From Chryseobacterium balustinum (GTDB lineage: Bacteria; Bacteroidota; Bacteroidia; Flavobacteriales; Weeksellaceae): a stretch of DNA of 64,000 nucleotides. The DNA is taken from positions 124,001-188,000 of the forward strand of contig NZ_FUZE01000004.1 of the NCBI RefSeq assembly GCF_900168205.1. The letters run 5' to 3'. The position numbers and the translations under genes were made by a program. The notes beneath the pieces are model-generated. The model was given only the letters and a program-made list of their open reading frames with translations. It was not told the origin of the DNA and ran no database searches. Below, piece by piece: positions 26,560-34,597 of the stretch; positions within the stretch are counted from its first letter, which is position 1, and the number at the start of each line of letters is the position of its first letter.

Positions 26560-26563
26560 AAAT

Positions 26564-27910
26564 ATGCGTAGAATATTAGTCTACATCCGAAAAGGTCTGA
26601 AAAAATCTTTCGACAACATTCGAAACGAACAGCTGAAACATAATTTGCTTCAGGCAATTCCTTTTTGGATAGGCTCGGTGATTACAGGGTTTTTTGCGGT
26701 TATGTATGCTAAAATATTTGCTTGGGGAGAAAATCTGCTTCATTTCATTTTAGACTGGCACGACTGGATGATTTTTATTATTGCTCCCATCGGATTTGTA
26801 TTATCATGGTGGTTGGTAAAAGAATTTGCGCCCAACGCTAAAGGAAGCGGAATTCCACAGGTGATGGCCGCTGTAGAATTGGCAAATCCTAAAGAACACA
26901 CAAAAATCAGAAGTCTTTTAAGTATAAAAATTATTGTATTCAAAATTATCTCTTCCGTTATTTTGGTTATTGGAGGCGGAGCTGTTGGTCGAGAAGGACC
27001 AACCATTCAGATTGCAGGTTCTATTTTCAGAAAAGTAAATGAATATCTTCCAGATTGGTGGCCAAAAATTTCCAAGAAAAACATGATTATGACCGGTGCT
27101 GCTGCCGGATTAGCAGCCGCATTCAACACACCTCTTGGTGGAATTGTATTCGCTGTTGAAGAACTTTCAAAAACCCACATCAATTACTTTAAAACAGCTC
27201 TTTTCACCGCTGTTATTATTGCTGGTCTAACTGCACAGACTTTAGCCGGTTCTTATTTGTATTTAGGATATCCAAAAACTAATGATGTTTCATTAATGGT
27301 GATGTTTCCAATCATTTTGGTAGGTGGCATTGCAGGAATTTTAGCAAGTCAGCTTTCCGTAACCATGCTTAAAATAAGTGACTGGAAAAAAAGAAAATTG
27401 AAAAACGACAGAGCTAATGTATTATTTCTCGTAGGATGTGCATTAATTATTGCTTGCATTTCATTTTTTGTAAGCCGTGAAGTTTTAGGATCTGGAAAAG
27501 AAATTATGGAGCGTGTCCTTTTCACTCAGGATAAACACGAAGACTGGTATGTTCCGATATTAAGAATGCTTGGTCCCGCTCTTTCTTTTACTTCCGGTGG
27601 CGCAGGCGGAATTTTTGCGCCGGCTTTAACGGCAGGTGCAAGTATTGGTTCTGTAATCTCGGGCATTATTCATTTAACTCCCAACGAGACCAACGTTGTC
27701 ATTCTCGCAGGAATGGTTGCTTTTCTGACTGGAATCACAAGAGCTCCATTTACTTCTGCCATTATTGTTTTGGAAATGACCGACAGACATTCTTTGATAT
27801 TTCACTTGATGTTAGCAGGTATGGTTTCTTCATTATTTTCAATTTTAGTGAGTAGACACTCTCTTTATGACGTACTGAAAATGAATTTCTTAACAGAAAT
27901 TAGGAAATAA
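26564..27910 (+). CDS. ClC family chloride channel / H+-Cl- exchanger
   Basis: This 448-residue protein is a polytopic ClC protein. The three selectivity-filter motifs are present: GSGIPQ, GREGPTIQ (with the gating glutamate) and GGAGGIFAPA. Retention of the gating glutamate suggests proton-coupled exchange or gated conduction. There is no C-terminal CBS pair. The length matches short bacterial ClCs. The start at 26564 is preceded closely by a -7 word. Confidence 0.93.
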   Translation: MRRILVYIRKGLKKSFDNIRNEQLKHNLLQAIPFWIGSVITGFFAVMYAKIFAWGENLLHFILDWHDWMIFIIAPIGFVLSWWLVKEFAPNAKGSGIPQVMAAVELANPKEHTKIRSLLSIKIIVFKIISSVILVIGGGAVGREGPTIQIAGSIFRKVNEYLPDWWPKISKKNMIMTGAAAGLAAAFNTPLGGIVFAVEELSKTHINYFKTALFTAVIIAGLTAQTLAGSYLYLGYPKTNDVSLMVMFPIILVGGIAGILASQLSVTMLKISDWKKRKLKNDRANVLFLVGCALIIACISFFVSREVLGSGKEIMERVLFTQDKHEDWYVPILRMLGPALSFTSGGAGGIFAPALTAGASIGSVISGIIHLTPNETNVVILAGMVAFLTGITRAPFTSAIIVLEMTDRHSLIFHLMLAGMVSSLFSILVSRHSLYDVLKMNFLTEIRK

Positions 27911-27957
27911 TTCATTTTTTTTCGTAAATATTTATTAATTTTATAAAAAAAATAAAT

Positions 27958-28782
27958 ATGAAAAAAATTCTCTTCTTTAGCTTTTTAGCATTTTCTTTAT
28001 GCTTATTTGGTCAAACTTATTGTGGTCCCCTACACTTTGGATACATAGATCCTGATGATCCTTTTTGGAATGAAGATGGCGACGAACCTATTACTTTAGT
28101 TAATTTTGCAGGAATTAACAATACTTCTAGTGACGATGAATATATTGGAATATCTCATGAAATGTTTTTAACACAAACGGCAAATGTTATTCAAGGAAAT
28201 ACCTATACTATAACAATTAAAGGAAACACAGCAGGTAATTATACTAATGTTTTTGTCGTTTTTATAGATTGGAATCAAAATGGTGTTTTAAATGATGCTG
28301 GCGAAGTCTATGAATTAACCCAAACGATTACTAACTCAACGGGAATGGACTCTCAACAAGTTACACATTCAATAGTAGTCCCAGCAACAGCAGCTATTGG
28401 AAACACTAGAATGAGAGTGAAAAAACTATTTGATGATGATGATTATATTAATGATCTCACAAATCCATGCATTGGAGGCGATTTTGGTCAAGCGGAAGAT
28501 TATACCGTAAACGTAACTGCATTATTATCTGTAAATGACGTTGCTAAAAGAAATTCAAATCTCAAAATATATCCAAATCCTGTTTCTGATGTTTTGAATA
28601 TTGATTCAGCATCAAAAATAAAATCAGTAAAAATATATGACTTAAGTGGTAAAAATGTACTAACTGAAATAGTAGAAACAAACAAACCTGCAATTAATGT
28701 TTCAAGTTTAACCTCTGGAACTTATGTAGTCACCGCAGAATCAGAAACTGGTTTACAGTCTGCAAAAATAATTAAGAAATAG
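27958..28782 (+). CDS. GEVED and T9SS type A sorting domain-containing secreted protein
   Basis: This 274-residue protein has a signal peptide (cleavage near CLFGQ), a GEVED domain in the middle recognised by VFIDWNQNGVLNDAGEVYEL and the closing GGDFGQAEDYTVNV, and a C-terminal type IX sorting domain from YPNPVSDVLNI to IIKK. It should be secreted through the T9SS and possibly anchored on the cell surface. GEVED domains accompany many Bacteroidota exoproteins and their function is unclear; no catalytic domain is present here. Confidence 0.88.
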   Translation: MKKILFFSFLAFSLCLFGQTYCGPLHFGYIDPDDPFWNEDGDEPITLVNFAGINNTSSDDEYIGISHEMFLTQTANVIQGNTYTITIKGNTAGNYTNVFVVFIDWNQNGVLNDAGEVYELTQTITNSTGMDSQQVTHSIVVPATAAIGNTRMRVKKLFDDDDYINDLTNPCIGGDFGQAEDYTVNVTALLSVNDVAKRNSNLKIYPNPVSDVLNIDSASKIKSVKIYDLSGKNVLTEIVETNKPAINVSSLTSGTYVVTAESETGLQSAKIIKK

Positions 28783-28804
28783 TCAATTTATTCTAAAATG
28801 AATC

Positions 28805-28834
28805 AAAGACCTGTTTTTTTACAGGTCTTTTTTT
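28805..28834 (+). terminator. Terminator of the GEVED/T9SS gene
   Basis: AAAGACCTGT and ACAGGTCTTT form a perfect 10-bp stem followed by a T-run. Confidence 0.88.
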
Positions 28835-28858
28835 GTTCTATAAATAATCTACTACATA

Positions 28859-28889
28859 TTGCATATTTCAAATAGATTTCATAATTTTG
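28859..28889 (+). promoter_or_regulatory. Promoter of the rpsF-rpsR-rplI operon
   Basis: TTG at 28859-28861 and TAATTTTG at 28882-28889 are spaced by 20 bp, which fits the Bacteroidota -33/-7 consensus TTG-N(17-23)-TAnnTTTG. It is the best full promoter in the window. Confidence 0.65.
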
Positions 28890-28923
28890 CACCTCGAAAT
28901 AATTAACAAATTCATTTAACATT

Positions 28924-29265
28924 ATGAACAATTACGAAACTGTTTTCATTTTAACTCCCGTTCTATCTGAAGCTCAGGTGGAGGAAGCAGTGAACAAGTA
29001 TGTAGATCTTTTGAAAGAAAAGAACTGTGAGATTGTCACTAGAGAAAATTGGGGATTAAAAAAATTAGCTTATCCAATTCAATTAAAAAAGAATGGATTC
29101 TACACTTTAATCGAGTTTAAAGGTGAAGGAACTGTAGTTGCTGACTTAGAATTGGCATTCAAACGTGACGAAAGAGTAATTCGTTACCTTACTACAAAAC
29201 TAGACAAGCACGCTATCGAGTACGCTGTAACTAGAAGAACTAAACTTAAAGCTTCAAGAGCTTAA
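28924..29265 (+). CDS. rpsF: 30S ribosomal protein S6 (bS6)
   Basis: This 113-residue protein is ribosomal protein bS6. It opens [16 protein letters not shown] and contains [13 protein letters not shown], both conserved. It binds bS18 on the platform of the 30S subunit. In Flavobacteriia, bS6, bS18 and bS21 are reported to cover the anti-Shine-Dalgarno tail of 16S rRNA, which agrees with the lack of Shine-Dalgarno sequences here. The order rpsF-rpsR-rplI is standard. Confidence 0.97.
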   Translation: MNNYETVFILTPVLSEAQVEEAVNKYVDLLKEKNCEIVTRENWGLKKLAYPIQLKKNGFYTLIEFKGEGTVVADLELAFKRDERVIRYLTTKLDKHAIEYAVTRRTKLKASRA

Positions 29266-29300
29266 TTATTTATTAACCCAAAATTTAAAAAAGACAAGAC

Positions 29301-29603
29301 ATGGCAATAGATGATATGGCTAAACAAGCCTCAGCTGGAGGAGAATCTGAAGTAAAATTCCTTACACCACTTGATATCAATACTAAAACTGATAAAAAGT
29401 ACTGTAGATTCAAAAAATTCGGAATTAAGCACGTTGATTACAAAGATGCTGATTTCTTATTACAATTCGTAAACGAGCAAGGTAAAATTTTACCTAGAAG
29501 ATACACTGGAACTTCTTTGAAATACCAAAGAAAAGTTTCTTCGGCTATCAAAAGAGCAAGACACCTTGCAATGATGCCTTACGTAGCTGACTTGTTGAAA
29601 TAA
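29301..29603 (+). CDS. rpsR: 30S ribosomal protein S18 (bS18)
   Basis: This 100-residue protein is ribosomal protein bS18. The core [29 protein letters not shown] block and [21 protein letters not shown] are conserved. An N-terminal extension of about 25 residues ([16 protein letters not shown]) is longer than in E. coli and usual for this phylum. It forms a pair with bS6 in the ribosome. It lies 35 bp downstream of rpsF. Confidence 0.97.
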   Translation: MAIDDMAKQASAGGESEVKFLTPLDINTKTDKKYCRFKKFGIKHVDYKDADFLLQFVNEQGKILPRRYTGTSLKYQRKVSSAIKRARHLAMMPYVADLLK

Positions 29604-29679
29604 GCCACAACAAAAAAATTAATAAAAGAAGGAAGCTTGCTTTCTTCTTTTGTTGCTGAATAAATATTAATTCTAACTT

Positions 29680-29762
29680 GATTTTAGATTTCAGACTACA
29701 GATTTCAGATAACAGACAATGTCTAAACATCTAACTTCTAACATCTAATTTCTAATATCTAA
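29680..29762. repeat. Intergenic word-repeat tract between rpsR and rplI
   Basis: Repeated words GATTTCAGA and CTAACTTCTAACATCTAA fill most of the 174-bp gap inside the ribosomal operon. The same vocabulary occurs, partly inverted, at 749-790, 10571-10615 and 42551-42586. There is no hairpin strong enough to stop transcription. Confidence 0.55.
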
Positions 29763-29777
29763 AAAAGGACAACAACA

Positions 29778-30299
29778 ATGAACATTATTCTTAAAAAAGA
29801 CGTAGAAAACTTAGGTCTTGAATTCGACACAGTAAATGTAAAGCCAGGTTATGCAAGAAACTTCTTATTACCTCAAGGTTTTGCTCTTTTAGCTACTCCT
29901 AAAAACATTGCAGCTCTTGAAGCTACTTTGGAAGCTAGAAAAGAAGAAGAAGCTAAATTAATCGCTACAGCAAACGGTGTAGTAGATCAATTGAAGAAAA
30001 CTTCTATTACTATCCCTGCAAAAGTAGGTTCTGGTGATAAATTATTCGGATCTATCAACAATGCAGATCTTTCTGCTGCTCTTGCTAAAGCTGGAGTTTC
30101 TGTTGATAAGAAGTATATCAAAATCCCTGGAAACACAATCAAGAGAACTGGTAAAGTAACTGCAAACATCAGATTACACAGAAATGTAGAATACAACTTT
30201 GAATTCGACATCGTATCTGACGCACCGGTAGAAGCTCCTAAACCAGCTGCTCCAAAACCAGTAGCTAAAGTAGAAGAAACTCCTTCTGAAGAAGCTTAA
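29778..30299 (+). CDS. rplI: 50S ribosomal protein L9 (bL9)
   Basis: This 173-residue protein is ribosomal protein bL9. The N-terminal rRNA-binding domain MNIILKKDVENLG...VKPGYARNFLLPQG and the connecting helix are conserved. The C-terminus carries an extra Ala/Pro/Lys/Glu-rich tail of about 25 residues (from APVEAPKP) beyond the E. coli length, which is probably disordered. It ends the operon and has its own terminator. Confidence 0.97.
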   Translation: MNIILKKDVENLGLEFDTVNVKPGYARNFLLPQGFALLATPKNIAALEATLEARKEEEAKLIATANGVVDQLKKTSITIPAKVGSGDKLFGSINNADLSAALAKAGVSVDKKYIKIPGNTIKRTGKVTANIRLHRNVEYNFEFDIVSDAPVEAPKPAAPKPVAKVEETPSEEA

Positions 30300-30327
30300 G
30301 AATTCAAGAGATTTTTCTCTAAAATAT

Positions 30328-30356
30328 AAACCACTTCGTTTGAAGTGGTTTTTTTG
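30328..30356 (+). terminator. Terminator of the rpsF-rpsR-rplI operon
   Basis: AAACCACTTC and GAAGTGGTTT form a perfect 10-bp stem with loop GTTT and a T-run. Confidence 0.9.
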
Positions 30357-30394
30357 TTTTTATTATTTTTTTAGAAGCTATTTCCCGCTATCCA

Positions 30395-30486
30395 CTCATA
30401 CTCCTCACTCCACCCACTCTCCCACACCAAAACCCTCAAACTTCTCCACTCCTTGTTGCGGGGTAACCGTTTCTATCGGGGCTAGG
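30395..30486. repeat. Interspersed repeats left of the efflux block (ACTC-rich tract and GGGGCTAG element)
   Basis: A tract of CACTC/CTCCC words (30395-30447) is followed by CCTTGTTGCGGGGTAACCGT and TTCTATCGGGGCTAGG (30451-30486). Read on the minus strand the latter starts CTAGCCCCGAT, as does the element at 34442 on the plus strand, so the two copies are inverted relative to each other around the AraC-TolC-HlyD genes. Confidence 0.6.
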
Positions 30487-30511
30487 AAATCTGTCATTCA
30501 TTCAATATTTG

Positions 30512-30544
30512 TTATTGCGAGGAGCGTAGCGACGAAGCAATCTC
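30512..30544. repeat. Interspersed repeat, left arm (TTATTGCGAGG...ACGAAGCAATCTC)
   Basis: This 33-bp element begins TTATTGCGAG and ends ACGAAGCAATCTC. An inverted relative lies at 30694-30724. The element is familiar to me from intergenic DNA of many Bacteroidota genomes. Confidence 0.65.
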
Positions 30545-30581
30545 AAAAAAAACGATAAACAAATTAAAAACTACATTCACT

Positions 30582-30668
30582 TTGTCATTCCGTAGGAATC
30601 TAAACTCTTTTTGTAGAGGCTGAATTATAAAACTATTGCCTAGATTCTTTCAGGAGGACAAACTTCGT
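30582..30668. repeat. Interspersed repeat (CATTCCGTAGGAATCTAAAC type), left copy
   Basis: It starts GTCATTCCGTAGGAATCTAA and later has ATTGCCTAGATTC and GGACAA. A direct copy with the same three blocks is at about 34351-34412. Confidence 0.6.
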
Positions 30669-30693
30669 AGAAATTTTTATTAATTATTTTAAA

Positions 30694-30724
30694 GATTGCT
30701 TCGTCACGTCATTTCTCGCAATGA
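30694..30724. repeat. Interspersed repeat, right arm (inverted copy of 30512-30544)
   Basis: GATTGCTTCGT at one end and CTCGCAATGA at the other are the reverse complement of the ends of 30512-30544. The middle ten bases differ. The two arms enclose about 150 bp and could form a long-range stem. Together with the adjoining ACTCTC-rich tract to 30790 these repeats account for most of the 491-bp gene-free gap after rplI. Confidence 0.65.
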
Positions 30725-30790
30725 TACAAAACTTCCTAAAACTCTCCAATTCCAATACACTAAAACACTCTCACCCTCAAACTCTCCCAC

Positions 30791-31594
30791 CTAATCACGC
30801 CCTTTCAATTTATGCAGATATTCCGTCGGCGGAATTCCAATTACTTTTTTGAAAATATTACTGAAAGAAGAAAGACTGTTGTATCCCACCATCATGGCAA
30901 TTTCATACATGTTATATTTTTCTTCAATCATTAATTCCAGAGAGCGGGTAATCCGCAAAGCACGAAGAAAACGAACGTAATTCATCCCCAAAATCTCCTT
31001 AAACTTTCTGGAAAGCGTTCTTGTACTCATTCCGAATTCTTTTGCTGTAGATTCAATCGTTAAAGGTTTTTCAAGGTTGGCGTGAATGTATTGCGCAACC
31101 TTTAATAAAGTTTCATCATTGGGAAAAGGATGTTGAACCGGAAATGCCAACTTTTTATCTCGCTTGTCAGGTAAAATACCTTTTAAAGCTTTGAGGAAAT
31201 AATAATTACTACCATCATTCTTTGTGATTTTCCCATCCCATTCTTTTGTATATAAAATCATCTCTCTCAATAAATGACTGACGGAATAAATATTAATTTC
31301 ATCAAAAAAGCCATTTTCCTTTTCTTCTTTTTTAAAATAAAAATTATATAAATCTACTTTTGGGCTTGTAGAAAAAATATAATGCGGTGTTCCAGCCGGA
31401 ATCCACATGAAGCATCTTGCCGGTAAATACCAGTGTTTCAAATCGGTAAAAACATGTACAATACCGCCTTCTGCATACACTAATTGCGCAGAACTATGAT
31501 GATGAATCTCTGTCTTCACATTGCCTGCAAGAACGTGATATATATAAAACTCAGCATCTAATTCTTCAACGGCTCCAAAATGACTGTCATTCAT
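30791..31594 (-). CDS. AraC family transcriptional regulator
   Basis: This 267-residue protein has an N-terminal cupin-like sensor part (HHHSSAQLVYAEGG onward) and a C-terminal pair of helix-turn-helix motifs of the AraC/XylS type, with STAKEFGMSTRTLSRKFKEI and IAMMVGYNSLSSFSNIFKK at about 186-258. It is divergent from the tolC-hlyD efflux genes with a 135-bp shared upstream region, so it probably controls them. The effector is unknown. Confidence 0.9.
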   Translation of the reverse strand: MNDSHFGAVEELDAEFYIYHVLAGNVKTEIHHHSSAQLVYAEGGIVHVFTDLKHWYLPARCFMWIPAGTPHYIFSTSPKVDLYNFYFKKEEKENGFFDEINIYSVSHLLREMILYTKEWDGKITKNDGSNYYFLKALKGILPDKRDKKLAFPVQHPFPNDETLLKVAQYIHANLEKPLTIESTAKEFGMSTRTLSRKFKEILGMNYVRFLRALRITRSLELMIEEKYNMYEIAMMVGYNSLSSFSNIFKKVIGIPPTEYLHKLKGRD

Positions 31595-31680
31595 AAAATA
31601 AAGATAAGAAAAAAATCAATTTGGCGCAAATGGACAAATATTTTTCTGTTTTCACAAATCACGTCTTCGCTATCACTGCG

Positions 31681-31688
31681 TAAATTTG
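31681..31688 (+). promoter_or_regulatory. Candidate -7 element of the tolC-hlyD operon
   Basis: TAAATTTG matches TAnnTTTG 41 bp before the tolC ATG, within the intergenic region shared with the AraC regulator. Confidence 0.5.
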
Positions 31689-31729
31689 CAGGATCAAAAT
31701 CAATTTAGCAAAAAACATTTAATAAATTT

Positions 31730-33067
31730 ATGAAAATGATATTTAACGCACACAGATATCACTGTATGGCGTTGTGCTTATTACTGATAAGCAATCTTTT
31801 ACACTCACAGATGATCGATTATCAACATCTCAGCTTACAGCAAGCGGTTGAGATTGGATTAAAGAACAATAAAAAGATTCAGATCAGTCATTTGAAAAAC
31901 GAAATGTCGGAAACCAAAGAAAAAGATCTCAAAATGGAAAAACTTCCAGATGTTGAATTTCATACAAGTTATAATCAGGTTTCAAATCTTTTTCAACACG
32001 AAAATGGCGTATTCGGAAAAGCAACAAAGTACGACATCATCAATGGAATGTATGATTTTACGCTTTCGGCTTCCATTCCGGTTTATATGGGTGGAAAAAT
32101 TAAAAATACAGAGAAAAAAGCAGCCATTGACACTGAAATTTCTTCATTAAAAACACATTTAGATAAAAGACAATTAACGATGGAAATCATCACCGCTTTT
32201 CTTCAGATTCATCATTTAAAAGAGCAACAAGGTTTGATTAATGATAAAATGCACGAAGATTCTGTCAATATCAAACAAGTCAAAGCCTTAAAAGCAAATG
32301 GCGTCGTGACAGTAAATGAAGTCCTGAGAACTTCTTTACAGCTTTCTAACCATAAAATGAGCTGGACAGAACTGGATAATGATGTACAGATTGCCGAACA
32401 TAAATTAAAAACCATTCTGTCACTTCCCGAAAATCAGGAAATGCATGTTGACACGGAAGATTTGATTTCGGAAAATGAAGAAATTCCTTACGTGGATGAA
32501 TTAACAGAAACAGCTTTACATAAAAACGAATCTGTCGAAATGGCATCCAAAAATCTTTCGTTGAAAGAATTAGACAAAAAAATTACAAAAGCTAATTATT
32601 TACCAAAAATTACAGCAGGAGGAGAATATTTTTTAAAATATCCGAACATGATGTTTTTTCCGCCCGAACCTTATGCCTATCGTTTAGGAATGATCGGGGT
32701 TAATCTTACTTATCCTATCGAAAGTCTGTATAAAAACAAATACAAAATGCAGGAAGCAAAGGAAAATATTAACCTTGCAAAATTGCAGATTGAAGAAAAT
32801 GAAGAAAATATCAGACACAGTGTTTACGAAACTTACAAGAAATTTGAAGAAACCGATCAGAAGGTAAAAATAGCAGAAGAAGCGATCAAACAGGCTAAAG
32901 AAAACTACAGAATTGTAAGAACAAAGTACACCAACAAATTAAGCTTAATCACCGAATTAATTGATGCTGACAATGCTTATTTAGAAGCTCAATCTAATCT
33001 AATTTCAGTAAAAATAAATCGTCAGCTGAAATATTATCAACTCCAATACGCGATTGGAAACCTATAA
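31730..33067 (+). CDS. TolC family outer membrane efflux protein
   Basis: This 445-residue protein has a signal peptide (cleavage near LLHSQ) and two repeats of the outer-membrane efflux domain, with long heptad-rich helices. The N-terminal LSLQQAVEIGLKNNKKIQISHL block is typical of TolC proteins. It would form the outer-membrane exit duct for the HlyD and MFS proteins that follow. The hlyD gene starts 5 bp downstream, so the two are translated from one message. Confidence 0.92.
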   Translation: MKMIFNAHRYHCMALCLLLISNLLHSQMIDYQHLSLQQAVEIGLKNNKKIQISHLKNEMSETKEKDLKMEKLPDVEFHTSYNQVSNLFQHENGVFGKATKYDIINGMYDFTLSASIPVYMGGKIKNTEKKAAIDTEISSLKTHLDKRQLTMEIITAFLQIHHLKEQQGLINDKMHEDSVNIKQVKALKANGVVTVNEVLRTSLQLSNHKMSWTELDNDVQIAEHKLKTILSLPENQEMHVDTEDLISENEEIPYVDELTETALHKNESVEMASKNLSLKELDKKITKANYLPKITAGGEYFLKYPNMMFFPPEPYAYRLGMIGVNLTYPIESLYKNKYKMQEAKENINLAKLQIEENEENIRHSVYETYKKFEETDQKVKIAEEAIKQAKENYRIVRTKYTNKLSLITELIDADNAYLEAQSNLISVKINRQLKYYQLQYAIGNL

Positions 33068-33072
33068 AAACT

Positions 33073-34119
33073 ATGGCACAAAAGCAATTAACAAGAAAGG
33101 AAAAAAGAATCAACAAGACGATTACTTTATTAGCCTGGATTCTCATCATTACCGGAATTACCGGAATGCTAAGCTTCTATCTTTTTTCAAGAAAAAACGT
33201 GACGACCAACGATGCGCAAATCGAACAATATATTACGCCAGTTTCAAGCAAAGTTTCGGGGTTTATTCAAACGATTAAGTTTAATGAAAATCAGTTCGTT
33301 CACAAAGGAGATACTTTAATTATTATCGATAATCGCGAATTTGTCAATCAGGTAAAAATGGCTGAAGCCAATCTCAATGCAAATTCTGAGAATATTAACA
33401 CCATTGAAAGCGGAGTAAACACCAAAGCAAGCGACACTAAAATTATTGATGCAAAAATCGCTTCCGCTAAAATAGACATCTGGAGAACCGAACAGGATTT
33501 TAAAAGATATAAAAACTTGGTTTCGGAAGATGCCGCCACCGAACAACAATTTGAAAATGCCAAAGCTTCTTATGAGCAGGCAAAAGCCAATCTTTTAGCT
33601 TTAGAGCAGCAGAAAAATGCAGTGAGAGCCAGTGTAAATGAACAAGAAACTAAAGTCGCTCCGGTAAAAAGCCAAATTCAGCAAAGTTCTGCAAATCTTA
33701 ATAATGCCAAACTTTTCCTTTCTTACACCGTAGTTACGGCGCCTTACGACGGTTGGGTTGGAAAGAAAACCATTCAGGAAGGTCAGTTGATTAAAGAAGG
33801 TCAGGCTTTGGTTCAAATTGTAAGCCAAGAAAAATGGATTATTGCAAATTACAAAGAAACACAGTTAGGAGAAATCGACCAAAATAAAGAAGTTATTATC
33901 ACAGCAGATGCTTATCCGAATGCAGAATTCAAAGGAAAAATAGTTTCTGTTTCCCCAGCTTCAGGTTCACAGTTTTCTTTGGTAAAACCGGATAACGCGA
34001 CAGGAAATTTCGTGAAAATTGAACAAAGATTTCCGGTAAAAATCATTCTCGAGAACAATCAGAATAACGAAAAACTACTCTCCGGAATGAATGTTCTAGT
34101 GAGTGCTAAAAAGATTTAG
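33073..34119 (+). CDS. HlyD family efflux periplasmic adaptor (EmrA-like)
   Basis: This 348-residue protein has a short cytoplasmic N-terminus, one membrane helix (about 19-40), and the HlyD/EmrA arrangement of a half lipoyl domain (VSGFIQTIKFNENQFVHKGD), a coiled-coil hairpin (about 90-205) and a second half lipoyl domain (VVTAPYDGWVGKKTIQEG). It couples an inner-membrane transporter to TolC. The natural partner is the MFS gene 478 bp downstream, from which it is separated by repeat DNA. Confidence 0.93.
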   Translation: MAQKQLTRKEKRINKTITLLAWILIITGITGMLSFYLFSRKNVTTNDAQIEQYITPVSSKVSGFIQTIKFNENQFVHKGDTLIIIDNREFVNQVKMAEANLNANSENINTIESGVNTKASDTKIIDAKIASAKIDIWRTEQDFKRYKNLVSEDAATEQQFENAKASYEQAKANLLALEQQKNAVRASVNEQETKVAPVKSQIQQSSANLNNAKLFLSYTVVTAPYDGWVGKKTIQEGQLIKEGQALVQIVSQEKWIIANYKETQLGEIDQNKEVIITADAYPNAEFKGKIVSVSPASGSQFSLVKPDNATGNFVKIEQRFPVKIILENNQNNEKLLSGMNVLVSAKKI

Positions 34120-34137
34120 AGTTTGAGTGTAGGAGTG

Positions 34138-34169
34138 TTTTAGAGTTTTAGAGTTTTAGAGTTTTAGAA
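34138..34169. repeat. Tandem 8-bp repeat, four copies of TTTTAGAG/A
   Basis: Three perfect copies of TTTTAGAG and one TTTTAGAA start 18 bp past the hlyD stop. The complementary words (CTAAAACTC, CACTCTC) occur at 30730-30785 on the other side of the block. Confidence 0.8.
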
Positions 34170-34238
34170 GAAAATATTCTGCTCACAATTTTCAAATGAT
34201 CTTATTTTCAAATTAACAAATTAAGTTATTTTTTTTTA

Positions 34239-34307
34239 GCGAAAAGACAGAATCGCAAGTTTGCCATCTTACCTTTACTTTTACGCCCTTGCTTTTTGTC
34301 TTTTCGC
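34239..34307. repeat. Inverted repeat between hlyD and the MFS gene
   Basis: GCGAAAAGACA (34239-34249) and TGTCTTTTCGC (34297-34307) are a perfect 11-bp pair, extended inward by CGCAAG/CTTGC to a stem of about 18-20 bp with two bulged bases and a loop of about 29 bases. No T-run follows on either strand. It sits inside what would otherwise be a single efflux operon. Confidence 0.75.
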
Positions 34308-34342
34308 ATTTTTCACTAATAATAATTTTATTTAAACTCTTT

Positions 34343-34507
34343 AAGCAAGTTTGCCATTCCGTAGGGATCTAAACATAGTATTGCCGAGATTCCTACGGGA
34401 CAAGCTCTGTATCATGATAAACATTGAAGGAATGACTGAACTCTAGCCCCGATTGCAACGGCATCCTTTTGTGTAGCGAAGCAAAACAAAAGATATAGTG
34501 GAAAGCG
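34343..34507. repeat. Interspersed repeats right of hlyD (CATTCCGTAGG and CTAGCCCCGAT types)
   Basis: GCAAGTTTGCCAT (also at 34256-34268) runs into CATTCCGTAGGGATCTAAAC with later blocks ATTGCCGAGATTC and GGACAA, a direct copy of 30582-30668. CTAGCCCCGATTGCAACGG begins at 34442, an inverted relative of 30451-30486, and continues with TTTTGTGTAGCGAAGCAAAA. These elements and the hairpin at 34239 fill the 478-bp gap before the MFS gene. Confidence 0.6.
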
Positions 34508-34597
34508 GGATCAAGCTCCTAAAAAAAATTAAACAAAATAATATAAAATACAATTGGCAATTTGCTAATAAGTTGATTCGCTTTTTAAAGAAAAATC

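Noticed and set aside
27912..27940. Similarity of TTTTTTCGTAAATAT upstream of the GEVED gene to the duplicated region at 3486-3515
   Set aside because: The match is short, AT-rich and in the opposite orientation to the genes concerned, so chance is sufficient.
29548..29730. 60-codon minus-strand frame in the rpsR-rplI gap
   Set aside because: It covers the word-repeat tract, which gives Leu/Lys-rich nonsense, and overlaps the end of rpsR.
30300..30790. Possible small RNA or tRNA in the gap after rplI
   Set aside because: I searched for cloverleaf-like arms and a CCA-adjacent acceptor and found only interspersed repeats.
34138..34169. Tandem TTTTAGAG units as a CRISPR array
   Set aside because: The unit is 8 bp with no spacers; it is a simple tandem repeat.
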